Source: DATEPR01 sp036273855 (GTDB lineage Bacteria > Actinomycetota > Actinomycetes > Mycobacteriales > Pseudonocardiaceae). From it: a DNA stretch of 64,000 bases. Below the pieces are notes generated by a model. It was given only the letters and a program-made list of their open reading frames with translations. It had not been told where the DNA came from and searched no databases. Where the stretch lies: assembly GCA_036273855.1 (NCBI GenBank), contig DASUGU010000090.1:41106-105105 (forward strand), in the 5' to 3' direction. Position 1 is the first letter of the stretch. Each line of letters begins with the position of its first letter. Shown in pieces: positions 18,032 to 25,923 of this stretch. The translations under genes were made by a program, and so were the position numbers.

Positions 18032-19081
18032 ATGGCACGACTGTCGGTCTCCCGGCGCATCGCCGCGTCGGTGACGGCCACGCTCCTGGCGGCCATCGCA
18101 CTGGCCGCCTGCGGCTCATCGAACTCGTCCGGCGGAGGCGGCTCGAACAGTTCACTGCCGTCGCTGACGCTGGGCTCGCCGGGCATCCCCACGGTGATCT
18201 CCGGCGTCCTGCCCTACATCGCCCAGAAAGAGGGCTTCTACCAGAAGTACGGCGTGAACGTCACGATCAAGAGCTTCCAGACCGGCACCGACGCCACGCG
18301 CGCGGTGGCGGCCGGGCAGATCAACATGGCGATCATGCCGCCCGCCCAGTTGCTGGAACTGACGTCGCAGGGCACACCACTGGTGGCGTTGCAGGGCCAG
18401 GAGTTCCCGGACTGGGTCGTGGTGTCGACCGACCCGAGCGTCAACTCGTGCTCCGCGCTGAAGGGCAAGACGATCGGCGTGGACGCGATCAGCGGCATCC
18501 GGTACATCGCGCTGTTGCAGATGCTGCGCACGTGCAACCTGAGCATCAACGACGTGCACCCGTTGGCGTTCCCCGGCAACGCGAACCCGCAGGCGCTGGT
18601 CGCCGGCCAGCTGAAGGTGTCCGTGCTGCACCTCAACGAGGTCGTGGACGTGCAGGGTCAGGGCAAGCAGCTCACCACCGCGGTGAAGATGTCGCAGGCG
18701 GTGCCGGACACCATGTACGAGATGTACGGCACGACCAAGACCGACCTGGCGAAGAACCGGCAGGCGTACGTGAAGTTCGTGGCCGCGCAGATCGCCACCA
18801 TCAACTGGATGAACGACCCGAAGAACGCCGACCAGGTGGCCCAGTTGGCGACGGTCGTCGGTGACACGAAGGCGTCGCTGCTCAAGTCGATGGCGCAGTA
18901 CCGGACGCTGAACTTCTGGTCCTCCACGGACGCCGCGCTGCCGCAGAAGAACATCGACAACACGATCAAGGCACAGGTGGCCGCCGGGAACGTGAAGGCG
19001 AGCCAGGCGCCGACCTACAACCAGATCGTCGACCTGAGCGTGTACTCCGACGCCCAGAAGCTGGTCTCGGGCAAGTCCTGA
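18032..19081 (+). CDS. ABC transporter substrate-binding lipoprotein (NMT1/SsuA-like)
   Basis: This 349-residue precursor has a signal peptide with lipobox LAAC (LLAAIALAACGSS), so it is exported and lipid-anchored. A Ser-Gly spacer follows, then a NMT1/THI5-like binding domain (GVLPYIAQKEGFYQKYGVNV, FQTGTDATRAVAAGQINMAI). It delivers the ligand to the permeases. The ATG at 18032 has GGAGGAAG upstream. It is the last gene of the operon and is followed by a strong hairpin at 19091-19123. Confidence 0.92.
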   Translation: MARLSVSRRIAASVTATLLAAIALAACGSSNSSGGGGSNSSLPSLTLGSPGIPTVISGVLPYIAQKEGFYQKYGVNVTIKSFQTGTDATRAVAAGQINMAIMPPAQLLELTSQGTPLVALQGQEFPDWVVVSTDPSVNSCSALKGKTIGVDAISGIRYIALLQMLRTCNLSINDVHPLAFPGNANPQALVAGQLKVSVLHLNEVVDVQGQGKQLTTAVKMSQAVPDTMYEMYGTTKTDLAKNRQAYVKFVAAQIATINWMNDPKNADQVAQLATVVGDTKASLLKSMAQYRTLNFWSSTDAALPQKNIDNTIKAQVAAGNVKASQAPTYNQIVDLSVYSDAQKLVSGKS

Positions 19082-19090
19082 GGCAAGGCT

Positions 19091-19123
19091 CCGGGATGCG
19101 CCCCCGCGCAGGGCGCATCCCGG
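19091..19123. terminator. Bidirectional hairpin terminator
   Basis: A perfect 13-bp stem (CCGGGATGCGCCC / GGGCGCATCCCGG) with a 7-base loop lies between the convergent binding-protein genes that end at 19081 and 19130. No U-tract is present, which is common in actinomycetes. Confidence 0.85.
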
Positions 19124-19129
19124 GTCCGG

Positions 19130-20041
19130 CTACGTCTGGCGCGGGTCGACGATCCCGGTGCGCAGCACGTCCCCGTTGGCGGCGTCCAGTGCGTTGTCCA
19201 GGTCGGCCACCGCCTCCGGGCGGCCGTGGCGGCGGCGCAGGGCGAGCACGTTGTCCAGCGCGGCCGCGTTGACCATGCCGTCGACGATGACGCCCTCGTG
19301 CGGGTCGTGCAGAACCCGCACCATCTCGTCGGCGGCATCGCCGGTCACGTCGTAGGTCTGCTCGATCAGATCGTCGTCCGCCGGCAGGCCCAGCACCCGC
19401 CGCGCCGCCTCCTGCCACGCGGTGCAGAACCGGGTCACCACGTCGGCGTGCTCGTCCAGCCACGGCGTCGCTCCGGCCAGGACGGTCCCCAGGTAGGGCT
19501 GGACGTGTTCGGACAGCCGCCCCAGCACGACACAGCCTGCGGTCCGGGCCGCGATGGTCAGGCCGCCGTAGAGCAGTGTCGCGTCACACTTGCCCTCGGC
19601 CAGCGCCACCGCCCGCCGGGGCGTCGCGCCGAGCGCCACCACCTCGTAGTCCTCGTCCCGCCGCAACCCGTGCGCCGCGAGCAGGTCGTAGAGCCAGAAC
19701 GCGAAACCGGACTCCGGGACGTCCACCCCCAGCCGCCCGCCACGCAACTGGTCGACCGAGTCGACCCTGGCCAGCAGCGCCAACCCCAGCCCACCGTCCA
19801 CCGCGCGCACGATCCGCACGTCCAGCCGCTCGCCCAGTGGGTTGTGGCTGCCGAACCGGTAGGCGGCGACGTTGTCCGGGCTGGTCAGCACCAGGTCGTA
19901 CTCGCCACCGGTGAGCGACCGGAACTGGGCCGAGGACGAGGTCACCGGCTCGGCGGTCACCGACAGGCCATGGGCGGCGAAATCGGCGGCGGCCAGGACG
20001 GCCGACGCCGAGAAGTAGCCGACTCGCAACGGTTCGGACAC
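19130..20041 (-). CDS. NMT1/THI5-like solute-binding fold protein without a signal peptide
   Basis: This 303-residue protein is related to SsuA/TauA-type binding proteins (LRVGYFSASAVLAAADF, LTGGEYDLVLTSPDNVAAYR, LRGGRLGVDVPESGFAFWL). No signal peptide or lipobox precedes the domain from the GTG at 20041. I choose that start because it has GAGG upstream and leaves the operator at 20058-20071 outside the gene; a start at 20113 would add 24 residues and bury the operator. A cytoplasmic enzyme or ligand-buffer role is possible. It is divergent from the molybdenum hydroxylase genes and shares their regulatory region. Confidence 0.78.
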   Translation of the reverse strand: MSEPLRVGYFSASAVLAAADFAAHGLSVTAEPVTSSSAQFRSLTGGEYDLVLTSPDNVAAYRFGSHNPLGERLDVRIVRAVDGGLGLALLARVDSVDQLRGGRLGVDVPESGFAFWLYDLLAAHGLRRDEDYEVVALGATPRRAVALAEGKCDATLLYGGLTIAARTAGCVVLGRLSEHVQPYLGTVLAGATPWLDEHADVVTRFCTAWQEAARRVLGLPADDDLIEQTYDVTGDAADEMVRVLHDPHEGVIVDGMVNAAALDNVLALRRRHGRPEAVADLDNALDAANGDVLRTGIVDPRQT

Positions 20042-20057
20042 GCGGATCCTCGATTCT

Positions 20058-20071
20058 GGCAATCGAATGCA
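20058..20071. promoter_or_regulatory. LacI-family operator 3
   Basis: GGCAATCGAATGCA matches 12 of 14 positions of TGCAATCGATTGCA. It lies just downstream of the minus-strand promoter 20113-20084, consistent with repression of the gene ending at 19130. Confidence 0.65.
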
Positions 20072-20083
20072 GTCGTCCTCGGC

Positions 20084-20113
20084 TGCATACCTGACGTGTT
20101 TGACAGTCGTCAA
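20084..20113 (-). promoter_or_regulatory. Promoter of the solute-binding-like gene
   Basis: On the minus strand, TTGACG (20113-20108) is followed after 18 bases by TATGCA (20089-20084). Its -35 box is back-to-back with the -35 box of the opposite promoter. Confidence 0.5.
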
Positions 20114-20129
20114 GACCGATTACTACGCT
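20100..20129 (+). promoter_or_regulatory. Promoter of the molybdenum hydroxylase genes
   Basis: TTGACA (20100-20105) and TACGCT (20124-20129) are separated by 18 bases. The LacI operator starts five bases further on, the same geometry as at 14242-14291. Confidence 0.65.
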
Positions 20130-20133
20130 TCAC

Positions 20134-20147
20134 CGCGAACGATTGCA
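20134..20147. promoter_or_regulatory. LacI-family operator 4
   Basis: CGCGAACGATTGCA repeats, base for base over 13 positions, the operator at 14279-14291. It covers the expected start point of the hydroxylase promoter. Confidence 0.7.
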
Positions 20148-20171
20148 CCACTCCGCAGGAGGTCGCGCCGC

Positions 20172-20633
20172 GTGCCCGACACGTTCTCGTTGCGCGTCAA
20201 CGGTGTCCGGCACGATGTCCCGTGTGCGCCGGACACGCCGTTGCTGTACGTGCTGCGCAACGACCTCGGCCTGATCGCGGCCAAGTTCGGCTGCGGGCTG
20301 GGCCTGTGCGGGTCGTGCAACGTGCTGGTCGACGGCCAGGCGGTGCACTCGTGCGACACCCCGGTGTGGTCGGTGGCGGACAAGGAGATCACCACCCTGG
20401 AGGGCCTCGGTGACGAGCGCGACCCGCACCCGTTGCAGCGCGCGTTCATCGACGAGCAGGCGCTCCAGTGCGGCTACTGCACGGCCGGCATGATCGTCAC
20501 GGCCGCCGCCCTGCTGGACCGCACGCCCGATCCCACCGATGCCGAGGTGCGTGCCGAGCTGGCCGGGAACCTGTGCCGGTGCGGTGTGCACAACCGGATC
20601 GTGCGTGCGGTGCGGCGGAGCGTGGCCCGGTGA
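20172..20633 (+). CDS. 2Fe-2S small subunit of a xanthine dehydrogenase-family molybdenum hydroxylase
   Basis: This 153-residue protein carries both cluster sets. The plant-ferredoxin-type cluster is in CGLGLCGSCNVLVDG plus the Cys of VHSC. The helical-domain cluster is in QCGYCTAGM and NLCRCG. It passes electrons from the molybdenum subunit encoded next. The GTG at 20172 has AGGAGG nine bases upstream. Its stop overlaps the large-subunit start (GTGA). The arrangement of only small and large subunits, with no FAD subunit, is that of nicotinate hydroxylase and isoquinoline oxidoreductase types. Confidence 0.93.
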   Translation: MPDTFSLRVNGVRHDVPCAPDTPLLYVLRNDLGLIAAKFGCGLGLCGSCNVLVDGQAVHSCDTPVWSVADKEITTLEGLGDERDPHPLQRAFIDEQALQCGYCTAGMIVTAAALLDRTPDPTDAEVRAELAGNLCRCGVHNRIVRAVRRSVAR

Positions 20634-22690
20634 CATCGCCGAGCCTGACGGCCAACCCGGATCCGACCGCCTGGATCATCCCGGGGCCGGAGCGCACCAT
20701 CGTGGTCCGGTCCGGGAAGGTCGAGCTGGGCCAGGGCGTGCTGACCGCGCTGGCGCAGATCGTCGCGGACGGCATGCGGGTGCGGCTGGACCGGGTGCGG
20801 ATGGCCCCGGCCAGCACCGACGGCAGCCCCAACGAGGGCTACACGGCCGGCAGCCTGTCCGTCCAGCACTCCGGCGCGGCGCTGCGGGCGGTGGCCGCCG
20901 CCTGGTACACGGCGCTGGGCGACGCCGCCGAGACCGCGTTCGGCACGGACATGTCCGACGTCGAGGACGGCACGATCACCGCAGACGACGGCCGCACGCT
21001 CTCCTACTGGGACCTGCCGCCGGACGTGCCGCTGGAGATCGGTGGACCGGCCGCCACGCCCGGGATGGTGGGCACCAGCGTGGCCCGCCTGGACATCCCG
21101 GGCCGCGTGTTCGGCACCCGCCGGTACCTGCAGGACGTGCGGCTGCCCGGCCAGTTGTTCGGGCGGATGCTGCGCCCGCCGAGCCGCTCGGCCCGGCTGG
21201 TGGCGGTGGACGACGGGCTGGTCAGGGCGGTGCCCGGGGTGGTCGACGTGGTGCGGGAAGGGGACGCGGTCGGGGTGATCGCCGAGCGTGAGGACGCCGC
21301 CGTGCGGGCCCTGGACGTGCTGGCCGACGGGTGCACGTGGAAGCAGGAGCCGTCGCTGCCCGACCAGTACGCCCTGGCGAACTACCTGCGGTCGGCGCCC
21401 GCCGACGAGACCGTGCAGGCCGAGCGGGGCGACGTGCCGGCGGGCGCACCGGCGGTGGAGGCCACGTTCAGCCGGCCCTACCTGGCGCACGCGTCGATCG
21501 GGACGTCGTGCGCGATCGCCCGCCGGGACGGTGACCGGCTCGCGGTGTGGACGCACAGCCAGGGCGTGTACCCGCTGCGCGGCGAGCTGGCCCGCTGGTT
21601 CGGGATCGACGCCGACCACATCACCGTCACCCACGTCGAGGGCGCGGGCTGCTACGGCCACAACGGCGCCGACGACGCGGCAGGCGACGCCGCGCTGCTG
21701 GCCGCCGCGGTGCCCGGCCGGCCGGTGCACGTGGTGTGGTCGCGGCAGGACGAGCTCGGCTGGGCGCCGTACGGGCCGGCGATGGCGGTCACGGTGCGCG
21801 TCACCGTGGACGGCGAGGGTCGGCCGGCGCACTGGACGCAGGAGATCTGGTCCAACGGGCACTCCAACCGGCCGGGTTCGGCCGGCAATCCGCCGCTGCT
21901 GGCCGCGATCCGGCAGACCGCCGACCCGGTGGCGTCCAGCGATCCGCCGCTGGCCAGGGGCGGCGGTTCGGCCCGCAACGGCGTGCCCGGGTACACCGTT
22001 CCCGGACTGCGGGTGGTGACGCATCGGTTGCGCACCATGCCGTTGCGCACGTCGGCGATGCGGTCGCTGGGCGCCCACCTGAACGTGTACGCGATCGAGT
22101 CGGTCATGGACGAACTCGCCGAGGCGGCCGGCGCCGACCCGGTGGAGTACCGGTTGGGGCTGTTGGACGACCCGCGCGGCCGGGCGGTGATCGAGGCAGC
22201 GGCCGAGGCGGCGGGCTGGGGCACGGCGAAGGTGGGACCGGAGGGCGGGCGGGGTATCGGGTATGCCCGCTACAAGAACATGGGCGCCTACTGCGCCGTG
22301 GTGGCCGATGTCGAGGTGACGTCACGGATCGCGGTGACCCGGCTCACGCTGGCGGTCGACGTCGGGCTCGTGGTGAACCCGGACGGCGTGCGCAACCAGA
22401 TGGAGGGCGGTGCGGTCCAGGCGTTGAGCTGGACGACGATGGAGCAGGTGCGGTTCGACGCGCACGACGTGACCAGCCGCACCTGGGAGGACTACCCGAT
22501 CGCCCGGTTCGCCGACGTGCCGCCGATGGCGACGGTGATCGTGAACCGGCCCGACCAGCCATCACTCGGTGCCGGCGAGGCATCGCTGGGCCCGACGGCC
22601 GCCGCGATCGGCAACGCGGTACGTGACGCGCTGGGCGTGACCATCGGCGACCTGCCACTCACCGCGGAGAACCTGATGCGCGACCGGTGA
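20630..22690 (+). CDS. Molybdopterin-binding large subunit of a xanthine dehydrogenase-family hydroxylase
   Basis: This 686-residue protein is shorter than the roughly 780 residues usual for IorB-type subunits. Recognisable parts are RSGKVELGQGVLTALAQIV near the N-terminus, RTSAMRSLGAHLNVYAIES, and the C-terminal block LGAGEASLGPTAAAIGNAV, whose Glu is the expected catalytic base. It inserts oxygen from water into a carbon next to nitrogen in a heterocycle, or into an aldehyde. It has no twin-Arg signal, so it is cytoplasmic. No FAD subunit is nearby, so another acceptor is implied. The operator at 20134 places it in the LacI regulon. Confidence 0.9.
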   Translation: MTSPSLTANPDPTAWIIPGPERTIVVRSGKVELGQGVLTALAQIVADGMRVRLDRVRMAPASTDGSPNEGYTAGSLSVQHSGAALRAVAAAWYTALGDAAETAFGTDMSDVEDGTITADDGRTLSYWDLPPDVPLEIGGPAATPGMVGTSVARLDIPGRVFGTRRYLQDVRLPGQLFGRMLRPPSRSARLVAVDDGLVRAVPGVVDVVREGDAVGVIAEREDAAVRALDVLADGCTWKQEPSLPDQYALANYLRSAPADETVQAERGDVPAGAPAVEATFSRPYLAHASIGTSCAIARRDGDRLAVWTHSQGVYPLRGELARWFGIDADHITVTHVEGAGCYGHNGADDAAGDAALLAAAVPGRPVHVVWSRQDELGWAPYGPAMAVTVRVTVDGEGRPAHWTQEIWSNGHSNRPGSAGNPPLLAAIRQTADPVASSDPPLARGGGSARNGVPGYTVPGLRVVTHRLRTMPLRTSAMRSLGAHLNVYAIESVMDELAEAAGADPVEYRLGLLDDPRGRAVIEAAAEAAGWGTAKVGPEGGRGIGYARYKNMGAYCAVVADVEVTSRIAVTRLTLAVDVGLVVNPDGVRNQMEGGAVQALSWTTMEQVRFDAHDVTSRTWEDYPIARFADVPPMATVIVNRPDQPSLGAGEASLGPTAAAIGNAVRDALGVTIGDLPLTAENLMRDR

Positions 22691-23041
22691 CGCGACCGGT
22701 GGCACGTTCGAGCAGACGGATTCACCTATGACCGCCCCAAAGGGAAGAACCACTGCATCGTGCGCATAACCGTCGCCGCCGCGTAGTACCTGGTCACCTC
22801 GGTACCTGGCCGGAAGGGTCACCGACCTGGGGTCGGATGGGTGCTGGGTCGGAGTAGCACCAACGTCCAATGGCAGATACGACTCGCCCGAGGCGACTAT
22901 TGGGTCATGGCACCGCGACCACCTTGGGCAGCCGCCGGAGCGACCCGGCGATCCTGCCACGGTGGCCGGCGACGCGGACGTCCGGTGTGGACGGGCGAGA
23001 GCTGGTAGCGGGCACTGATGGCAAGGGAAAGGAAAACAGTC
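22691..23041. other. Intergenic region without a recognisable gene
   Basis: This 351-base stretch separates the hydroxylase stop from the lipoprotein gene. It has somewhat lower GC than its surroundings. The heptamer TACCTGG occurs twice near 22786-22810, and a short inverted repeat (CGCC-CGA-GGCG) lies near 22890. I could not identify a promoter, an RNA or a coding frame with confidence. Confidence 0.5.
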
Positions 23042-23494
23042 ATGAACGGCTTCGTCAAGGGGCTGCTGGCGACAGCGGCCGCGGGGACGGCGGCGCTGAC
23101 CATCGCGGCCTGCGGCACCACTCCATCCACCCCGCTGGTCCAACCGGCAGCGGCGTTCACCTCCACGATCCCCGAGACCACGATCGTTCCGCCGCCGAAT
23201 GCCAGCACCTCGGCGAGCCCGCCAACCTCGTCGGCGCCGTCGACCAGTCGGGACCGGGACGACAACGACGCCAACGACGACCGCGGTGGCGCCGCCGGGT
23301 TCGACAACGACCTGGACGACAACGACGCCAACGACGACCGGGGCGGCGCCGCCGGGTTCGACAACGACCTCAACGACAACGACGCCAACGACGACCGCGG
23401 CCACGACGGCGTGAACCACGACCTGGGCGACGACCACGGTGGCGACCGTGGCGGGCGTGGCGGCGACGACGGCGGCCACGGCGGCCGGCACTGA
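23042..23494 (+). CDS. Small acidic repeat lipoprotein
   Basis: This 150-residue precursor has a signal peptide with lipobox IAAC (LTIAACGTTPS), giving a lipid-anchored surface protein. A Thr/Ser/Pro-rich spacer follows. The C-terminal half is built from tandem 19-residue units (DNDANDDRGGAAGFDNDL) and ends in a Gly/Asp/His-rich tail. Dense Asp/Asn repeats could bind calcium or other divalent cations, which is inference. The ATG at 23042 has GGAAAGGAAA upstream. I do not recognise the family. Confidence 0.75.
   Translation: MNGFVKGLLATAAAGTAALTIAACGTTPSTPLVQPAAAFTSTIPETTIVPPPNASTSASPPTSSAPSTSRDRDDNDANDDRGGAAGFDNDLDDNDANDDRGGAAGFDNDLNDNDANDDRGHDGVNHDLGDDHGGDRGGRGGDDGGHGGRH
23261..23400. repeat. 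57-bp in-frame tandem repeat
   Basis: Units begin at 23261, 23318 and 23375, two complete and one partial, with only a few substitutions. They encode the Asp/Asn-rich part of the lipoprotein. Near-identity at the DNA level points to recent copy-number change. Confidence 0.88.
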
Positions 23495-23507
23495 CCGAAC
23501 GACCAGC

Positions 23508-23539
23508 CCGGCACCGCGTCAACAGCGACGCGGTGCCGG
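23508..23539. terminator. Bidirectional hairpin terminator
   Basis: A perfect 13-bp stem (CCGGCACCGCGTC / GACGCGGTGCCGG) with loop AACAGC lies between the convergent lipoprotein and enoyl-CoA hydratase genes. Confidence 0.85.
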
Positions 23540-23555
23540 CTCTTCCACTGTCCTT

Positions 23556-24317
23556 CTAGGACTGCCGGCTGATGCGTAGCTCGATCGCGCGCACCCCTTC
23601 CCGGAACGCGGGACGGGTGGTGGACCAGCGTTGCGCGACCGTCTCGGCGGCCAGGGCGGTGGTGTGGTCGGGTGTGGTCAGCGCGTCGCGCAATGTCGCG
23701 GTGAGGGTGCGGACGTAGGCGGGTTCCTGGCGGTCCAGCCGGTGGCCGAACGCGAGGGCGTCGGCCACCGGATCGTCGGTGACGGCGGCCACCAACCCCA
23801 CCCGCAACGCCGCCGCCGCGCCCCAGACCTCGCCGAACAGGCAGGCGAGCGTGGCCTGCTGGCGGCCGACGGCTCTGGCCAGCAGCCAGGCGTGCCCACC
23901 GCCGGGGTGGATGCGCAGTTCCGCGAACCGCGTGTCGAACACGGCGGCCGGGCCGGCCAGACGTAGGTCACAGGCCAGTGCGAGATTGCAGCCGGCACCC
24001 ACGGCCGGGCCGTGCACGGCGGCGATGCTCGGCAGCGGTGACCGCAGCACCCGTAGAAACCCTTGGTAGACATACTCGACCGGGCCGAAGTCACCGTCGG
24101 CCGCCGCGCTGAGCGTCGCCAGTTCGGCCCCCGCACAGAACGCACTGCCCGCGCCGGTGACGACGAGACACCGCACGTCCGGATCGGCCTCCAGGTCGTC
24201 CATGGCCAAGCCGATGTCGGCCACCATCTCCGCCGACAGGATGTTCCTGCGGCGCGGCGCGTTCAGCGTCAGTACACCGACTCCGCCGTGCCGGTGGACC
24301 GTCACCAGACCTGTCAT
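23556..24317 (-). CDS. Enoyl-CoA hydratase/isomerase family protein
   Basis: This 253-residue crotonase-fold protein has the oxyanion-hole segments (GAGSAFCAGAELATL and GPAVGAGCNLALACDLRLAG). The first catalytic Glu position of hydratases falls in the RFAELRIHPGGG region. It would hydrate the 2-enoyl-CoA made by the acyl-CoA dehydrogenases of the same operon. The ATG at 24317 overlaps the stop of the thiolase-like gene (ATGA). It is the last of six tightly coupled genes running from 28940 down to 23556. Confidence 0.88.
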   Translation of the reverse strand: MTGLVTVHRHGGVGVLTLNAPRRRNILSAEMVADIGLAMDDLEADPDVRCLVVTGAGSAFCAGAELATLSAAADGDFGPVEYVYQGFLRVLRSPLPSIAAVHGPAVGAGCNLALACDLRLAGPAAVFDTRFAELRIHPGGGHAWLLARAVGRQQATLACLFGEVWGAAAALRVGLVAAVTDDPVADALAFGHRLDRQEPAYVRTLTATLRDALTTPDHTTALAAETVAQRWSTTRPAFREGVRAIELRISRQS

Positions 24318-25471
24318 CGCGACAGCACCGTGCACGTGGAGAACTGGGTGGACCCGCCCTGGCCGGTGGCCACCGCCACGGCCGCACCGGGCACCTGCCG
24401 CTCCCCCGCGCATCCCATCACCTGCAGGGCACACTCGGCGAGCCGGACCAGTGCGGTGGCACCGACCGGATTCGCCGCCTGCGGTCCGCCGGACGGATTG
24501 ATCACCGTGCCGCCGCCGTCCCTGGCACCGTAGCCGGAGTCGACCAGATCGGGCCCGTCGGCCGCGGCGCACAACCGCAGTGGCGCGTACGCCATGGTCT
24601 CGGCGTTGTCGAACGGGGCGTGGATCTCGATGACGTCGGCGTCATCCGCCGACGTCAGCCCGGCCTCGGCGAAGGCGTGGCCGGCGGCACGGTGCAGGGT
24701 CAACAGATCCACCAGATCGCCTGCCGGGCGCCCGATCCGGTCGCCCATGCTGTAGCTGTCGGTCACCGTGGCCCTGCCGCGCACGTAGGCGGCCCGCCCG
24801 GCGGTCGGTGCCCGCCCGATGACCACGGCACACACTCCCTCGGACACCGGGCACGCGTCCAGTTGGCGGACCGGCCAGGCCAGCATCCGGGAGGCGAGCA
24901 CGTCGTCGACGGTGTGCGGTTTCCTGATCTGGGCCAGCGGATTGCGGGTGGCGTGGGCGAAGTTGCGGGCGGCGACGGCCGCCCACTGCTCTGCGGTGTA
25001 GCCCCACAACGTCATCATACGGCTGGCCCGCAGCGCCGACATGGACACTGTGGACAGTCCGGTGTCGCGCTCGTAGATGGGATCGAAGATCGAGTTGAAC
25101 ACCGCTGGCACGCTTCTGGCCTGGGCCATCCGCTCCACGCCGACCACCAGGGCGAGGTCGCCGTGGCCGGCGTCGAGCAGGTCCATCGCCGCGTACGCGG
25201 CCGCGATGCCCGTGGTGCCCCCGGTGTTGACCCGCAGGCTCCACCGGCCCACCGCGCCCGCGGCGGGCAGGAACCGCTTGTCCGGCGAGTTCTCCCCGGC
25301 CAGGCCGTCCGGCGCGAAACCGCCGATGACCAGGTCGATGTCCCGGTGGGTGACACCGGCATGGGCGAGTGCCTCGCCGACGGCAGCCCGCACCAGTTCC
25401 GGTGTCGAGCCCTCATGCCGGCGGCGGTAGGGGGTCTGGCCGACGCCGACGACGGCCAGTTCGCCGGTCAC
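24314..25471 (-). CDS. Thiolase-like protein lacking the nucleophilic cysteine (Ltp2-like)
   Basis: This 385-residue thiolase-fold protein keeps the fold signatures EIHAPFDN (the His region), VINPSGGPQAANPVGAT and a C-terminal GQGGSTQF. The N-terminal active-site Cys is absent: the equivalent loop reads VNTGGTTGIAAAYAAM. The second Cys near the C-terminus is also missing. With the adjacent DUF35 protein this resembles the Ltp2-ChsH2 aldolase of steroid side-chain degradation, which splits a beta-hydroxyacyl-CoA by retro-aldol cleavage. The GTG at 25471 overlaps the DUF35 stop. Thiolytic activity looks unlikely. Confidence 0.82.
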   Translation of the reverse strand: MTGELAVVGVGQTPYRRRHEGSTPELVRAAVGEALAHAGVTHRDIDLVIGGFAPDGLAGENSPDKRFLPAAGAVGRWSLRVNTGGTTGIAAAYAAMDLLDAGHGDLALVVGVERMAQARSVPAVFNSIFDPIYERDTGLSTVSMSALRASRMMTLWGYTAEQWAAVAARNFAHATRNPLAQIRKPHTVDDVLASRMLAWPVRQLDACPVSEGVCAVVIGRAPTAGRAAYVRGRATVTDSYSMGDRIGRPAGDLVDLLTLHRAAGHAFAEAGLTSADDADVIEIHAPFDNAETMAYAPLRLCAAADGPDLVDSGYGARDGGGTVINPSGGPQAANPVGATALVRLAECALQVMGCAGERQVPGAAVAVATGQGGSTQFSTCTVLSR

Positions 25472-25923
25472 GCCGGCTCCAGGACGAAGGAGAAGTCGGT
25501 GATACGGCCCTCGCACTCGTCCCGGAACGCCACCCTGACCCTCGGCCGGGTGAGCAGCCGTCTGCCCGCCGCGTCCACATCGGACAGATCGATGCCGTGC
25601 ACGAAGTTGAGCACGGCCGTGGACGCATCGTCGAGCATGACGTAACCCACGACGAGCGGCGGTTCGGGCAGGCCGGGGAACGACGTGGACAGGATGGTGA
25701 ACGTCTCCAGAGTGCCCTCGTCGCCGACCTGGACCCAGTCCGTGGTGGCGGTGAAGCAGGTGTCGCAGAACCCGCGAGCCGGCACCAGGATCCGGCCGCA
25801 GTCCGGGCAGGTGCTGCCCATGATCCTGCGGTGGCGCAACTCGTCGAAGAAGCGGCTGGCCGACTCGCCCGCGTAGTAGGTGTAGTCGAAGTTCCAGTGA
25901 CCCTCGATGGTCAGCGGCTCCAC
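25468..25923 (-). CDS. DUF35 OB-fold protein with zinc ribbon (ChsH2-like)
   Basis: This 151-residue protein has an N-terminal helix (ESASRFFDELRHRRIMGS), a rubredoxin-like zinc ribbon (CPDCGRILVPARGFCDTC) and an OB-fold domain (GTLETFTILSTSFPGLPEPP). DUF35 proteins bind CoA esters and partner thiolase-like proteins. Its start lies 12 bases inside the next thiolase-like gene, and its stop overlaps the other one, so it is sandwiched between the two proteins it most likely binds. Confidence 0.9.
   Translation of the reverse strand: MEPLTIEGHWNFDYTYYAGESASRFFDELRHRRIMGSTCPDCGRILVPARGFCDTCFTATTDWVQVGDEGTLETFTILSTSFPGLPEPPLVVGYVMLDDASTAVLNFVHGIDLSDVDAAGRRLLTRPRVRVAFRDECEGRITDFSFVLEPA

Noticed and set aside
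24314..25471. Naming the protein acetyl-CoA acetyltransferase
   Set aside because: Both catalytic cysteines are absent, so a thiolase name would mislead.
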